NCBI RefSeq assembly: GCF_026072635.1
Contig: NZ_AP023081.1
Span: forward strand, 6,597,286 to 6,661,285
Source: Pseudomonas solani
Lineage (GTDB): Bacteria; Pseudomonadota; Gammaproteobacteria; Pseudomonadales; Pseudomonadaceae
DNA: 64,000 nt
Reading direction: 5' to 3'
The notes beneath the pieces are model-generated. The model was not told where the DNA came from, ran no database searches, and was given only the letters and a program-made list of their open reading frames with translations. The stretch's first letter is position 1, and each line of letters opens with the position of its first letter. Of this stretch, positions 38,022 to 46,020 are shown piece after piece. The position numbers and the translations under genes were made by a program.

Positions 38022-39653
38022 ATGAACCTTCGCAGTCTGCCCATCAGCCGCCGCCTGTGGCTGATCCTCATCGTCTCGGTGTCGATGCTGGTGATCCTCG
38101 AGGTGGTGATGCTCCAGCAGATCCACACCGACCTGCTGCACGGCAAGGAACTCAAGACCCAGCACGTGGTGCAGACCGCCGCGGGCGTGTTGCAGCACTT
38201 CCAGGCCCAGGAAGCCGCCGGCACCCTGCCCCGCGAGGAGGCGCAGAAGCAGGCCATGCAGGCCATCCGCGCCCTGCGCTACGACAAGAACGACTACTTC
38301 TGGATCAACGACCTGACCCCGCGCATGGTCATGCACCCGACCAACCCGAAGCTGGAGGGGCAAGACCTCTCCGGCTACAAGGACCCGGACGGCAAGCCGC
38401 TGTTCAACGACATGGTGGCCGTGGCCCGCAGCAAGGGTGCCGGCTTCGTCGACTACCGCTGGCCCAAGCCGGGCGCCATTGATCCGGTGCCCAAGGTGTC
38501 CTACGTGCAATTGTTCGAGCCCTGGGGCTGGGTGATCGGCTCAGGCATCTATATCGACGACATGCAGGACGAGTTCTGGTCCCAGGCCCTGCACGCCTCG
38601 GCCATCGGCCTGGTGATCGCCCTGATCATGGCGGTGCTGGTGGTGGTGATCGCCCGCAGCATCACCCGCCCGCTCGAGGAAGTGGTCACCGCCATGGCCG
38701 CCATCGCCAGCGGTGAGGGCGACCTCACCAGCGCCCTGGACAACCAGGGGCGCGACGAGATCACCGCGCTGTCCGGCCACTTCAACGCCTTCACCAGCAA
38801 GCTGCGCGGGGTCATCCGCCAATCGCTGGACGCCGCCGGCGCACTGGACCAGGCCGCCGGTTCCCTCGGCAGCATCGCCAGCAACGGCCAACGGCAGAGC
38901 GAACAGCAATCCCAGCAGATGGAGCTGGTGGCCACGGCCATCAACGAGGTCACCTATGGCGTGCAGGACGTGGCGAAGAACGCCGAGCACGCCGCCAGTG
39001 AAGTGCGCACCGCCGAAGACCAGGCGCGCCTCGGCCAGAGCAACATCGACAGCAGCCTGCGGCAGATCGGCCAGCTTTCCGACACCATCGCCCAGGCGGT
39101 GGAGGTGATCCGCTCGCTGGCCGAGGAAAGCTCACAGATCGGCTCCGTGCTGGAGGTGATCCGCTCCATCGCCGAACAGACCAACCTGCTGGCGCTGAAC
39201 GCCGCCATCGAAGCCGCCCGCGCCGGCGAACAGGGCCGCGGCTTCGCCGTGGTCGCCGACGAAGTACGCCTGCTGGCCCAGCGCACGCAGAAATCCACTG
39301 CCGAGATCCACGGCATGATCGAGCGCCTGCAGGGCAACTCCGAGGCGGCGGTGAAGGTGATCAACGAAAGCAGCCGCGCCTCGCAACTGACGGTGGAGCA
39401 GGCCAGCCAGGCCGGCGAGAGCCTGGGGCAGATCGCCCAGTCGCTGCGCAACCTCACCGGGCTCAATGCCTCCATCGCCAGCGCCACCCTGCAACAATCC
39501 CACGTGGTGGAAGACATCAACCAGAATGTGACTCAGGCAGCCAGCCTGGCCCATGACAACGCGATGGCTTCAGAGCAGACTAGCGCCGCCAGCCAGCAGC
39601 TCAGCCAGTTGGCCGAACAATTGAACCGCTTGTTGAGACAATTCCGCGTTTGA
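38022..39653 (+). CDS. Methyl-accepting chemotaxis protein with sCache ligand domain
   Basis: 543 residues. Membrane helix 1 is about 11-32 and helix 2 about 190-212. The periplasmic domain between them has LRYDKNDYFWINDLTPRMVM and EPWGWVIGSGIYIDD, the marks of a single-Cache (sCache_2) sensor. HAMP is about 213-265 and the signalling hairpin contains EAARAGEQGRGFAVVADEVR. sCache_2 receptors often sense small organic acids. ATG 38022 has CAGGAG. A sigma-28-type promoter upstream fits the flagellar regulon. The next gene starts 9 bases after this stop and may be co-translated. Confidence 0.93.
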   Translation: MNLRSLPISRRLWLILIVSVSMLVILEVVMLQQIHTDLLHGKELKTQHVVQTAAGVLQHFQAQEAAGTLPREEAQKQAMQAIRALRYDKNDYFWINDLTPRMVMHPTNPKLEGQDLSGYKDPDGKPLFNDMVAVARSKGAGFVDYRWPKPGAIDPVPKVSYVQLFEPWGWVIGSGIYIDDMQDEFWSQALHASAIGLVIALIMAVLVVVIARSITRPLEEVVTAMAAIASGEGDLTSALDNQGRDEITALSGHFNAFTSKLRGVIRQSLDAAGALDQAAGSLGSIASNGQRQSEQQSQQMELVATAINEVTYGVQDVAKNAEHAASEVRTAEDQARLGQSNIDSSLRQIGQLSDTIAQAVEVIRSLAEESSQIGSVLEVIRSIAEQTNLLALNAAIEAARAGEQGRGFAVVADEVRLLAQRTQKSTAEIHGMIERLQGNSEAAVKVINESSRASQLTVEQASQAGESLGQIAQSLRNLTGLNASIASATLQQSHVVEDINQNVTQAASLAHDNAMASEQTSAASQQLSQLAEQLNRLLRQFRV

Positions 39654-39661
39654 GGACCGGC

Positions 39662-40276
39662 ATGGGCAACATGGAACACCAAGAGGTCGACCTCGGCCAA
39701 CAGCAGAACCAAGACCTGATCTGGGACCTGGACAGCATCGCCCGTCGCGAGCTGGCCGAGCGGTTCATCCGCCTGTTCGAGAACCGCCTGTGCGTGTACT
39801 CCGAGTCCACGCGCCAGCTGTACACCAACTACGGCCTGCACTTCCCCGCCGACCTCGGGCGCAAGATGGTGGTGCTGCCCAACCCCTATGCGTTCCACGA
39901 CACCCTGCATGGGATCGAGGCCAGCGCGGTGCTCAAGACCGGCCTCTGCGTGCTGCCCGGCGTGGTGCTCGGCAAGCCGGGCCTGCTGCTCAGCACACGC
40001 ATCGAGGAAGGCGGGCCGAAGCCCAAGACCATGCCTTTCAAGCCGGCGCTGGCGCAGATCATCAGCAACCAGCGCAAGCGCGGCGACGTGTTCCTGCCGA
40101 TCCTGATGAAGGGCGACCTGCGCGAGTTCGACCAGCAGATGCCCTACATCCACCTGCACCGCCTGCAGGTGCACAAGCTGCCGCACCTCTCCACCTTCGA
40201 GCGCGACGACATCCAGCAGAGCATCACTCGCAAGCTGCTGATGCTCTACCGCCAGGCCGACAGCCTGGTGTGCTGA
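39662..40276 (+). CDS. Conserved protein of unknown function, coupled to the chemoreceptor
   Basis: 204 residues. I do not recognise a named domain. It has no signal peptide or membrane helix. Its sequence is well-formed throughout (NRLCVYSESTRQLYTNYGLH; VLPNPYAFHDTLHGIEASAV; QISITRKLLMLYRQADSLVC-like end). The GAGG ribosome site overlaps the MCP stop codon region, and ATG 39662 lies 9 bases after that stop, so translation is coupled. The TTG 12 bases earlier is not preferred. A second ATG (MEHQEVD) is three codons in. Its place suggests a role linked to chemotaxis or signalling, but that is inference. Confidence 0.7.
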   Translation: MGNMEHQEVDLGQQQNQDLIWDLDSIARRELAERFIRLFENRLCVYSESTRQLYTNYGLHFPADLGRKMVVLPNPYAFHDTLHGIEASAVLKTGLCVLPGVVLGKPGLLLSTRIEEGGPKPKTMPFKPALAQIISNQRKRGDVFLPILMKGDLREFDQQMPYIHLHRLQVHKLPHLSTFERDDIQQSITRKLLMLYRQADSLVC

Positions 40277-40278
40277 GG

Positions 40279-40318
40279 CTTGCCCCGGGCGCCCGGTAAA
40301 CCGGGCAGCAGGGGCAAG
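40279..40318. repeat. Two-tier hairpin after the coupled gene
   Basis: An outer stem CTTGCCCC (40279-40286) / GGGGCAAG (40311-40318) encloses an inner GCCCGG-TAAA-CCGGGC hairpin. It lacks a T tract, so it may be a weak terminator or a message-stabilising element. Confidence 0.55.
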
Positions 40319-40377
40319 ACCGGGCGCCCCCCTCCTGGCTAGAGTCGACCCACGACCCGCCACGGAAACCCACCGCC

Positions 40378-40917
40378 ATGCCCTGGTACCTCGAAGCCCC
40401 GCTAAGCGTCATCGCCGGCCTGCTGCTGGCCAACTTCATCGAATGGTTCTTCCATAAGCATGTGCTCCACGGCCTGGGCCGGGTGCGCGGGCGCTTCTGG
40501 AGCTTCCATTTCCACGAACACCATGGCAACGCCCGCCGCCATGGGTTCCGCGACCCCTGCTACGAACGCTTCCCGCTGGGCCTGCACGCCCAGGGCAAGG
40601 AAGCCTGGGCGCTGCTGCTGGCAAGCCTGGCCGCGAGCCCGCTATGGCTGGTGGCGCCCTGGTTCACTGCGACGCTCTGGTACTGCGCGGCGAACTACTA
40701 CCGCGTGCACCGTCGCTCCCACGAGGACCCGGACTGGGCCCGCAGCCACCTGCCCTGGCACTACGACCACCACATGGGCCCCAACCCCCATGCCAACTGG
40801 TGCGTGACCCGGCCCTGGTTCGACCACCTGCTGGGCACCCGCGAGCCCTACCTGGGCACCGAGCGCGAGCGCCAGGACCAGCAACGCCTCGCAACCAGGG
40901 CGCCCGCCGCCGGCTGA
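40378..40917 (+). CDS. Fatty acid hydroxylase / sterol desaturase superfamily protein
   Basis: 179 residues with two or three membrane helices. The di-iron histidine clusters are clear: WFFHKHVLHGLG, FHFHEHHGNARRHG, HRRSHEDPDW and HYDHHMGPNPHANW, arranged as in the fatty acid hydroxylase superfamily. Such proteins hydroxylate or desaturate lipid substrates using oxygen. The substrate and electron donor are unknown and no reductase is adjacent. ATG 40378 is preceded by a short AC-rich leader with no strong site. Confidence 0.8.
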   Translation: MPWYLEAPLSVIAGLLLANFIEWFFHKHVLHGLGRVRGRFWSFHFHEHHGNARRHGFRDPCYERFPLGLHAQGKEAWALLLASLAASPLWLVAPWFTATLWYCAANYYRVHRRSHEDPDWARSHLPWHYDHHMGPNPHANWCVTRPWFDHLLGTREPYLGTERERQDQQRLATRAPAAG

Positions 40918-40956
40918 AGCCGCTACAATCGGCGGCTTATTTCACGAGGGCCGCCC

Positions 40957-41520
40957 GTGTCGCCACTTGAACTCTTCGCCGCCGCGATCGGCGTGCTGGC
41001 CGTCTGGCTCACCACCCGGCAGAACCGCTGGTGCTGGCCCATCGGCCTGGTCATGGTGCTGATCTATGCCTGGATCTTCTTCGAGGTGAAGCTCTACTCC
41101 GACATGCTGTTGCAGATGATCTACGCCGTGCTGCAGCTGTATGGCTGGTGGCAGTGGACCCGAGGCGGAGATCGCCACGAGGGCCGCGAGGTGACGCGCC
41201 TGGCACGCAACGGCCTGCTGCTGGGCCTGGCCCTTGGCACCGCCGGCGCCTTGAGCCTGGGCTACCTGATGGCCACCCACACCGACGCCGCCGCGCCCTG
41301 GCTGGACGCCGCCCTCACCGCCTTCAGCCTGGTGGCCCAGGTCTGGATGGCACAGAAGCGCCTGGAGTGCTGGGCGCTGTGGATAGTGGTGGACGTGATC
41401 TTCGTCGGCCTGTTCATCAGCAAGGCGCTGTACCTGACCGCCGCGCTCTATGTGCTGTTCACCCTGCTGGCCGTGCACGGCTGGCGCCAATGGCGACAGC
41501 CGCAGGCGAGCCCGGCATGA
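40957..41520 (+). CDS. pnuC: Nicotinamide riboside transporter PnuC
   Basis: 187 residues, seven or so membrane helices. It starts with GTG at 40957 after GAGGGC. Family marks are WLTTRQNRWCWPIGLVMVLI near 19-38 and QMIYAVLQLYGWWQWTRGG near 55. It imports nicotinamide riboside for NAD synthesis by facilitated diffusion, which the downstream kinase makes one-way. The stop overlaps the kinase start (ATGA), so the two are co-expressed. Confidence 0.93.
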   Translation: MSPLELFAAAIGVLAVWLTTRQNRWCWPIGLVMVLIYAWIFFEVKLYSDMLLQMIYAVLQLYGWWQWTRGGDRHEGREVTRLARNGLLLGLALGTAGALSLGYLMATHTDAAAPWLDAALTAFSLVAQVWMAQKRLECWALWIVVDVIFVGLFISKALYLTAALYVLFTLLAVHGWRQWRQPQASPA

Positions 41521-42041
41521 AGGTGGTGGTGCTGGCAGGGCCGGAATCCAGCGGCAAGAGCTGGCTGGCGAGTGAGTTACAAGCACGCTTCGGCGGCGAG
41601 GTGGTCAGTGAGTACGTGCGTGATTTCATCGATGAGCAGCGCCGCGACACCTGCTACGCCGACATCCCCACCATTGCCCGGGGCCAGTTGCAGCGCGAGG
41701 ACGCGGCCCGCGCCCGGCGTCCTGCCCTGCTGATCCTCGACACCCACCTGCTGAGCAACATGCTCTGGAGCCGCACCCTGTTCGGCGACTGCCCCGCCTG
41801 GCTGGAGACTGAGTTGCTGGCACGGCACTACGACCTGCACCTGCTGCTGCGCCCTGAAGGGGTGGAGTGGCTGGGCGATGGCCAGCGCTGCCAGCCGGAG
41901 CTGAGCGAACGCCAGGCCTTCTTCAGCGCCAGCCAGGACTGGCTGGTGGCCAACGGGCAGCGCTTCGAGGTGTTGGGCGGTGACTGGCAGGAGCGCCAGC
42001 GCCTGGCCCTGGCGGCGGTGGAGCGATTGCTGGCGGGCTAG
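41517..42041 (+). CDS. P-loop kinase of the NadR nicotinamide-riboside kinase type
   Basis: 174 residues. The Walker A motif VVLAGPESSGKSWLASEL is residues 4-21, and YVRDFIDEQ and DTHLLSNMLWSRTLFGDCP follow as in the ribosylnicotinamide kinase domain of NadR. It lacks the adenylyltransferase and DNA-binding domains of full NadR. It probably phosphorylates imported nicotinamide riboside to NMN. Direct coupling to pnuC by a 4-base overlap is strong context. Its end overlaps the stop of the convergent sensor kinase by 4 bases. Confidence 0.88.
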   Translation: MKVVVLAGPESSGKSWLASELQARFGGEVVSEYVRDFIDEQRRDTCYADIPTIARGQLQREDAARARRPALLILDTHLLSNMLWSRTLFGDCPAWLETELLARHYDLHLLLRPEGVEWLGDGQRCQPELSERQAFFSASQDWLVANGQRFEVLGGDWQERQRLALAAVERLLAG

Positions 42042-43363
42042 GCGCGAGCAGCCGGCGCCGGCAGTTCCACCAGCACACGCAGCCCACCGAGGGGGCTTTC
42101 CAGCAAACGGATGCTGCCGCCCCAGGCGTCGACGATGTCCCGCACGATACCCAGCCCCAACCCGTGGCCGGCGACCTGCTCGTCCAGCCGCGAGCCCCTG
42201 TCCAGCACCGATTCGCGCTGCTCCTCGGCGATGCCGGGACCGTCGTCGTCCACGCTCAGGCGGTAGCCGCCGGCCTGCACGGAGATGGACAGCAGCACCT
42301 GGGTCTCAGCCCATTTGCAGGCGTTGTCCAGCAGGTTGCCCAGCAGCTCCAGCAGGTCTTCGCGGTCCCAGGGCAGGCGCAGCCCGGCGGCGGCGTCCCA
42401 GTCCAGGTCGAGCTGGCTGTCATGGATCATCGACAGGGTGTTGAACAGCCCCGGCAACTCCGCATCGCAATCGAAATGCGCACCCGGCAGCGCTTCCCCG
42501 GCCAGGCGCGCGCGGCCTAGCTCACGGGCCAGGCGTTGCTGGATCTGCTCCAGCTGCTCGGCCAGGGTGGCGCGCAGCTCCGGGTGCGCGCGCAGCTCGT
42601 CGCGGGACTCCAGGCTGACCAGCACCGCCAGGGGTGTCTTCAACGCGTGGCCCAGGTTGCCCAGGGCGTTGCGCGAGCGGCGCAGGGTGTCTTCGGTGTG
42701 GGCCAGCAGGTGGTTGACCTGGCCCACCAGCGGCTCCAGCTCCAGGGGCACGCGGGCATCCAGCTCGCTGCGCTGGCCCTGTTGCAGCTGGGCGATCTGC
42801 CGGCGCACCCGCTCCAGCGGGCGCAGGGCGCGGCGCACGGTATAGCGCTGCAGGGCGAGCACCAGCAGCAAGGCGGCAGCGCCCAGGGCGACGCCCGTCC
42901 ACTGCACGCGACGGAAGCTGTCGAGGATGGGCGTGTAGTCCTGAGCCACGGCGATGCTCACCTGGCGGCCGAAGCGGCGGTAGTCACCACGATAGGTCAG
43001 CAACTGCTGGTCGTTGGGGCCGGGCAGCAGCTCGGCGGTGAGGCCGGGCCGCTCGGGCATGGCGAGCTCAGCATCCCAGAGGGAGCGCGAGCGCCAGGGT
43101 TTGTCATCGATGCGGATCAGGAAGTAGCGCCCCGAATAGGGCTGCTGGTGCACCGGGTTGAGCTTCTGTTCGTCCAGCTGGATGCCGTTGGGCCCGCGCA
43201 CCAGGGCGGCCAGCAGGCTTTCCGCCTCGCTGCGCAGGTTGCCTTCCAGGTGGCGGCGCAGGCCGTCGTCGAACAGCCACAGGCTGACCTGGGCCAGCAG
43301 CAGCCCGACCACCAGCAGCAGGGTCACCAGACCGATGCTGAGCTGGCGCTGGATGGACCTCAC
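42038..43363 (-). CDS. Two-component sensor histidine kinase
   Basis: 441 residues. Membrane helices lie at about 9-31 and 152-173, with a periplasmic domain of about 120 residues. Then come HAMP-like sequence, the phosphoacceptor His239 in LGHALKTPLAVL, and the ATPase domain (NLLDNACKWAE; DDDGPGI; GHGLGLGIVRDI). It resembles PhoQ-like kinases. The HK-RR-PepSY-PepSY order matches the BqsS/CarS locus (PA2656-PA2659) of P. aeruginosa. The RExxE Fe(II)-sensing motif described for BqsS is not visible in the periplasmic part, so the stimulus is uncertain. It overlaps the regulator gene by 4 bases. Confidence 0.92.
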   Translation of the reverse strand: MRSIQRQLSIGLVTLLLVVGLLLAQVSLWLFDDGLRRHLEGNLRSEAESLLAALVRGPNGIQLDEQKLNPVHQQPYSGRYFLIRIDDKPWRSRSLWDAELAMPERPGLTAELLPGPNDQQLLTYRGDYRRFGRQVSIAVAQDYTPILDSFRRVQWTGVALGAAALLLVLALQRYTVRRALRPLERVRRQIAQLQQGQRSELDARVPLELEPLVGQVNHLLAHTEDTLRRSRNALGNLGHALKTPLAVLVSLESRDELRAHPELRATLAEQLEQIQQRLARELGRARLAGEALPGAHFDCDAELPGLFNTLSMIHDSQLDLDWDAAAGLRLPWDREDLLELLGNLLDNACKWAETQVLLSISVQAGGYRLSVDDDGPGIAEEQRESVLDRGSRLDEQVAGHGLGLGIVRDIVDAWGGSIRLLESPLGGLRVLVELPAPAARA

Positions 43364-44028
43364 TCGGTGGCACCAGTAAAGCGGTACCCCTGGCCTCGGC
43401 GGGTTTCGATCACGGTGCGGCCGAGCTTGCGCCGCAGGTGGTTGACGTGGACCTCGATGACGTTGGAATCACGCTCGGTCTCGCCGTCGTAGAGGTGCTC
43501 AGCCAGGTGGCTCTTGGACAGCAACTGGCCGGGGTGGAGCATGAAGTAGCGCAGCAGGCGGAACTCGGCGGCGGTCAGGTCCACCTCTTCGCCGCCCCGG
43601 GTGACGCATTGGCGCCCCTCGTCCAGCTGCAGGCCGGCCGCTTCCAGGTGCGGCTGGTTGGCCAGGCCGCGGGCGCGGCGCAACAGCGACTGGATGCGCA
43701 GGGCCAGTTCCTCCGGGTGGAAGGGCTTGGTCAGGTAGTCGTCGGCACCGGCCTTGAGGCCTTCGATACGCTCGGCCCAGGAGTCCCGCGCGGTGAGGAT
43801 CAGCACCGGCGTGGCCAGGCCGCCGGCACGCCACTCGCGCAGCACGTCGAGGCCGGGGCGCCCGGGCAGCCCGAGGTCCAGCACGATCAGGTCATAGGGC
43901 TCGCTGGCGCCCTGGTGGGCGGCGTCGCGGCCGTCGGCCAGCCAATCCACCGCGTAGCCCTGGCGGCCGAGCCCGGCCAGCAGTTCGTCCGCCAGGGGTA
44001 CGTGATCCTCAACCAGCAGCAGGCGCAT
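43360..44028 (-). CDS. OmpR/PhoB-family response regulator
   Basis: 222 residues. The receiver domain has the acidic pocket VEDH (residues 6-9), phosphoacceptor Asp51 in LIVLDLGLPG, Thr in LTARD and Lys in YLTKPF. The C-terminal winged helix has NVIEVHVNHLRRKLG and RGQGYRF. It pairs with the overlapping kinase. Candidate targets are the two PepSY genes immediately upstream in the same operon. It corresponds by position and order to BqsR/CarR of P. aeruginosa. Confidence 0.94.
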   Translation of the reverse strand: MRLLLVEDHVPLADELLAGLGRQGYAVDWLADGRDAAHQGASEPYDLIVLDLGLPGRPGLDVLREWRAGGLATPVLILTARDSWAERIEGLKAGADDYLTKPFHPEELALRIQSLLRRARGLANQPHLEAAGLQLDEGRQCVTRGGEEVDLTAAEFRLLRYFMLHPGQLLSKSHLAEHLYDGETERDSNVIEVHVNHLRRKLGRTVIETRRGQGYRFTGATE

Positions 44029-44342
44029 CAGTCATCTTCCTCGTCCTTCAGGATGCGACCGTCGCGGGCATCCAGTTCCAGTTCCCGCACCACGCCGTCG
44101 GTGGTCAGCAGCTCGACTTCGTAGACATAGACATCGTCTTCCTCTTCCAGCTCCGCTTCCAACAAGCGAGCCCCGGGGTACAACCCCAGGGCTCGGTGCA
44201 GCAGTTGCTCGAGGGGCATGATCACGCCTTCCTCGCGGAGCTTCAGGGCTTCGTCCTGGTCCAGGTCACGGGCGACCGCTTCGAGGGCGAAGACCGCCAG
44301 GACCAGGGCGACGATGCCGCTGTAGCGCATGATCAGTCGCAT
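44028..44342 (-). CDS. PepSY-domain secreted protein (proximal copy)
   Basis: 104 residues. An N-terminal signal peptide or anchor (MRLIMRYSGIVALVLAVFAL, ending near residue 24) is followed by a PepSY-like domain: LDQDEALKLREEG, ALGLYPGARLLEAELEEED and VVRELELDARDGRILKDEED. The start MRLIMRY at 44342 overlaps the stop of the other PepSY gene, and the stop overlaps the regulator start by one base. The acid-rich surface could bind metal ions, which fits Fe or Ca sensing in related loci. Confidence 0.85.
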   Translation of the reverse strand: MRLIMRYSGIVALVLAVFALEAVARDLDQDEALKLREEGVIMPLEQLLHRALGLYPGARLLEAELEEEDDVYVYEVELLTTDGVVRELELDARDGRILKDEEDD

Positions 44343-44650
44343 CAGTCGTCCTGGTGATCCTTGAGGATCTGGCCATTGGTGGCGTCCAGCTCCAGGTCCC
44401 ACTGCACGCCCTGGGGATCACGCAGTTCCACCTGGTAGATGTAGCGGCCGTATTCCTCTTCCAGCTCGGTCTCGTTGACGGTGGAGCCGGGGTGCTTGGC
44501 GATGGCGGCGGCGTTGAGCTTCTCGAACGACTGGATGGTGCCGGCGTCGCGCAGCTTCAGGGCTTCGTCCGGTCCCAGGTCACGGGCCTGGGCGATACCG
44601 GCAGTGGCAGCGAGGGTGGCGACGGCGAACAGGGCAGTAAGTTTTTTCAT
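44342..44650 (-). CDS. PepSY-domain secreted protein (distal copy)
   Basis: 102 residues with a clear signal peptide (MKKLTALFAVATLAATAGIAQA). The PepSY-like part has LGPDEALKLRDAGTIQSFEK, HPGSTVNETELEEEYGRYIY and LELDATNGQILKDHQDD. It is paralogous to the next gene (same layout and C-terminus), which indicates tandem duplication. It is the first gene of the four-gene signalling operon. ATG 44648-44650 has an AAGGAGA site. Confidence 0.87.
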   Translation of the reverse strand: MKKLTALFAVATLAATAGIAQARDLGPDEALKLRDAGTIQSFEKLNAAAIAKHPGSTVNETELEEEYGRYIYQVELRDPQGVQWDLELDATNGQILKDHQDD

Positions 44651-44818
44651 GGTGCATCTCCTTGGGGGGATATCTGTCTTCGATGGGTACACCTTAGCGA
44701 AGGCCAATTAACTCAAGCTGAATTTACGGCCGCTTCGCTCAGTGCAGTCGATATCCCGGTTTCCGCCAATCATTCCCTGCGCACGGGCATGGGCGCATCA
44801 TTCACGCGATGAAGGCGC

Positions 44819-44846
44819 TTGGACTGGCGGCGCGGGCCACTATAAT
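44819..44846 (+). promoter_or_regulatory. Sigma-70 promoter of the patatin gene
   Basis: TTGGAC (44819-44824) and TATAAT (44841-44846) are separated by 16 bases. The patatin ATG follows at 44875 with a CGGAGG site. Confidence 0.65.
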
Positions 44847-44874
44847 CGCTGCCTCGCTTTTTTCGGAGGCCCCC

Positions 44875-45954
44875 ATGAGCGCCATTCACATCAAGTCGCC
44901 CGCCCTCACCCTGCGCGCCGGCAGCCGTGCCCTGGCACGCATCCGCGAGCGCGGCCTGCAGCCGGCCGACGTGAAGATTCTTCCCGGCGCCGCCGGCGGC
45001 CCCAAGGCCCTCGGCATCCAGGGCCTGGACCTGGCGCTGTTCGGCGACTGGCTGCCGCGCGCGCCCCAGGAGCGCTCGCTGATCGGCGCCTCCATCGGCT
45101 CCTGGCGCTTCGCCAGCGCCTGCCTGCCTGACGCCGCCAAGGGCATCAGCCGCCTGGGCGAGCTGTACACCGCGCAGCGCTTCCCCAAGGGCGTGACCAT
45201 GGCCGAGGTCAGCCGCCTGTGCGCGCAAATGCTCGACCAGTTGCTGGACGGCCAGGACGAACAGGTGCTGAGCAACCCGCATTACCGCCTCAACGTAGTC
45301 GTGGTGAAGAGCCACGGCCTGCTCGCCCATGATCGCCGTGGCGCGCTGGGCCTGGGGCTGGGTTCGGTGATCGGCTCCAACCTGCTGGGGCGCCCGCGCC
45401 TGGCCCGGTATTTCGAGCGGGTGATCCTGCATGACGGTCGCCTGGCCCCGCCCCTGGCCGCATTGGAAGACTTCCCCTCGCGCTGCCTGGCCCTGGACGC
45501 CGGCAACCTGCGCCACGCCCTGCTCGCGTCCGGCTCCATCCCCATGGTGATGGAAGGTGTGCGCGACATCCCCGGCGCCGGCCCCGGCACCTACCGCGAC
45601 GGCGGCCTGCTCGACTACCACCTCGACCTGCCCTACAGCGGTGACGGCGTGGTGCTCTACCCGCACTTCACCGACAAGGTGATCCCCGGCTGGTTCGACA
45701 AGGGCCTGCCCTGGCGCCGTGGCGACGCGGTGCGCCTGCAGGACGTGCTGCTGCTGGCGCCCTCGCGGGCGTACCTGGCCACCCTGCCCCACGGCAAGCT
45801 GCCGGACCGTAAGGACTTCACCCGCTACCTGGGCGATGACGCCGGCCGCGAGCGCTACTGGCGCAAGGCGATGAGCGAGAGCCAGCGCCTGGGCGACGAG
45901 TTCCTCGAACTGGCGGACAGCGGCCGTCTCGCCGAGCGCCTGCAACCGCTCTGA
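44875..45954 (+). CDS. Patatin-like phospholipase
   Basis: 359 residues. The nucleophile elbow is LIGASIGSWRFAS (GxSxG) and the catalytic Asp is in YRDGGLLDYHLDLP, the Ser-Asp dyad of patatins. The glycine-rich oxyanion segment ILPGAAGGPKALGIQGLD is near residues 36-53. It is a probable lipid acyl hydrolase; there is no signal peptide, so it acts in the cytoplasm unless exported by another route. ATG 44875 fits the CGGAGG site, and the frame upstream of it is shadow sequence. Confidence 0.88.
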   Translation: MSAIHIKSPALTLRAGSRALARIRERGLQPADVKILPGAAGGPKALGIQGLDLALFGDWLPRAPQERSLIGASIGSWRFASACLPDAAKGISRLGELYTAQRFPKGVTMAEVSRLCAQMLDQLLDGQDEQVLSNPHYRLNVVVVKSHGLLAHDRRGALGLGLGSVIGSNLLGRPRLARYFERVILHDGRLAPPLAALEDFPSRCLALDAGNLRHALLASGSIPMVMEGVRDIPGAGPGTYRDGGLLDYHLDLPYSGDGVVLYPHFTDKVIPGWFDKGLPWRRGDAVRLQDVLLLAPSRAYLATLPHGKLPDRKDFTRYLGDDAGRERYWRKAMSESQRLGDEFLELADSGRLAERLQPL

Positions 45955-46020
45955 TCGGCCCGATTGCCGCGCGGCCTGCCTCGGGGTAGGCTGCCGCGCG
46001 ACGATTCAGGGAGAGAACCG

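Noticed and set aside
41517..42041. Full-length NadR regulator
   Set aside because: Only the kinase domain is present; no helix-turn-helix or adenylyltransferase part.
44650..44760. BqsR-type TTAAG-N6-TTAAG site upstream of the PepSY operon
   Set aside because: Only partial matches (TTCAG, TTGAG, TTAA) with wrong spacing.
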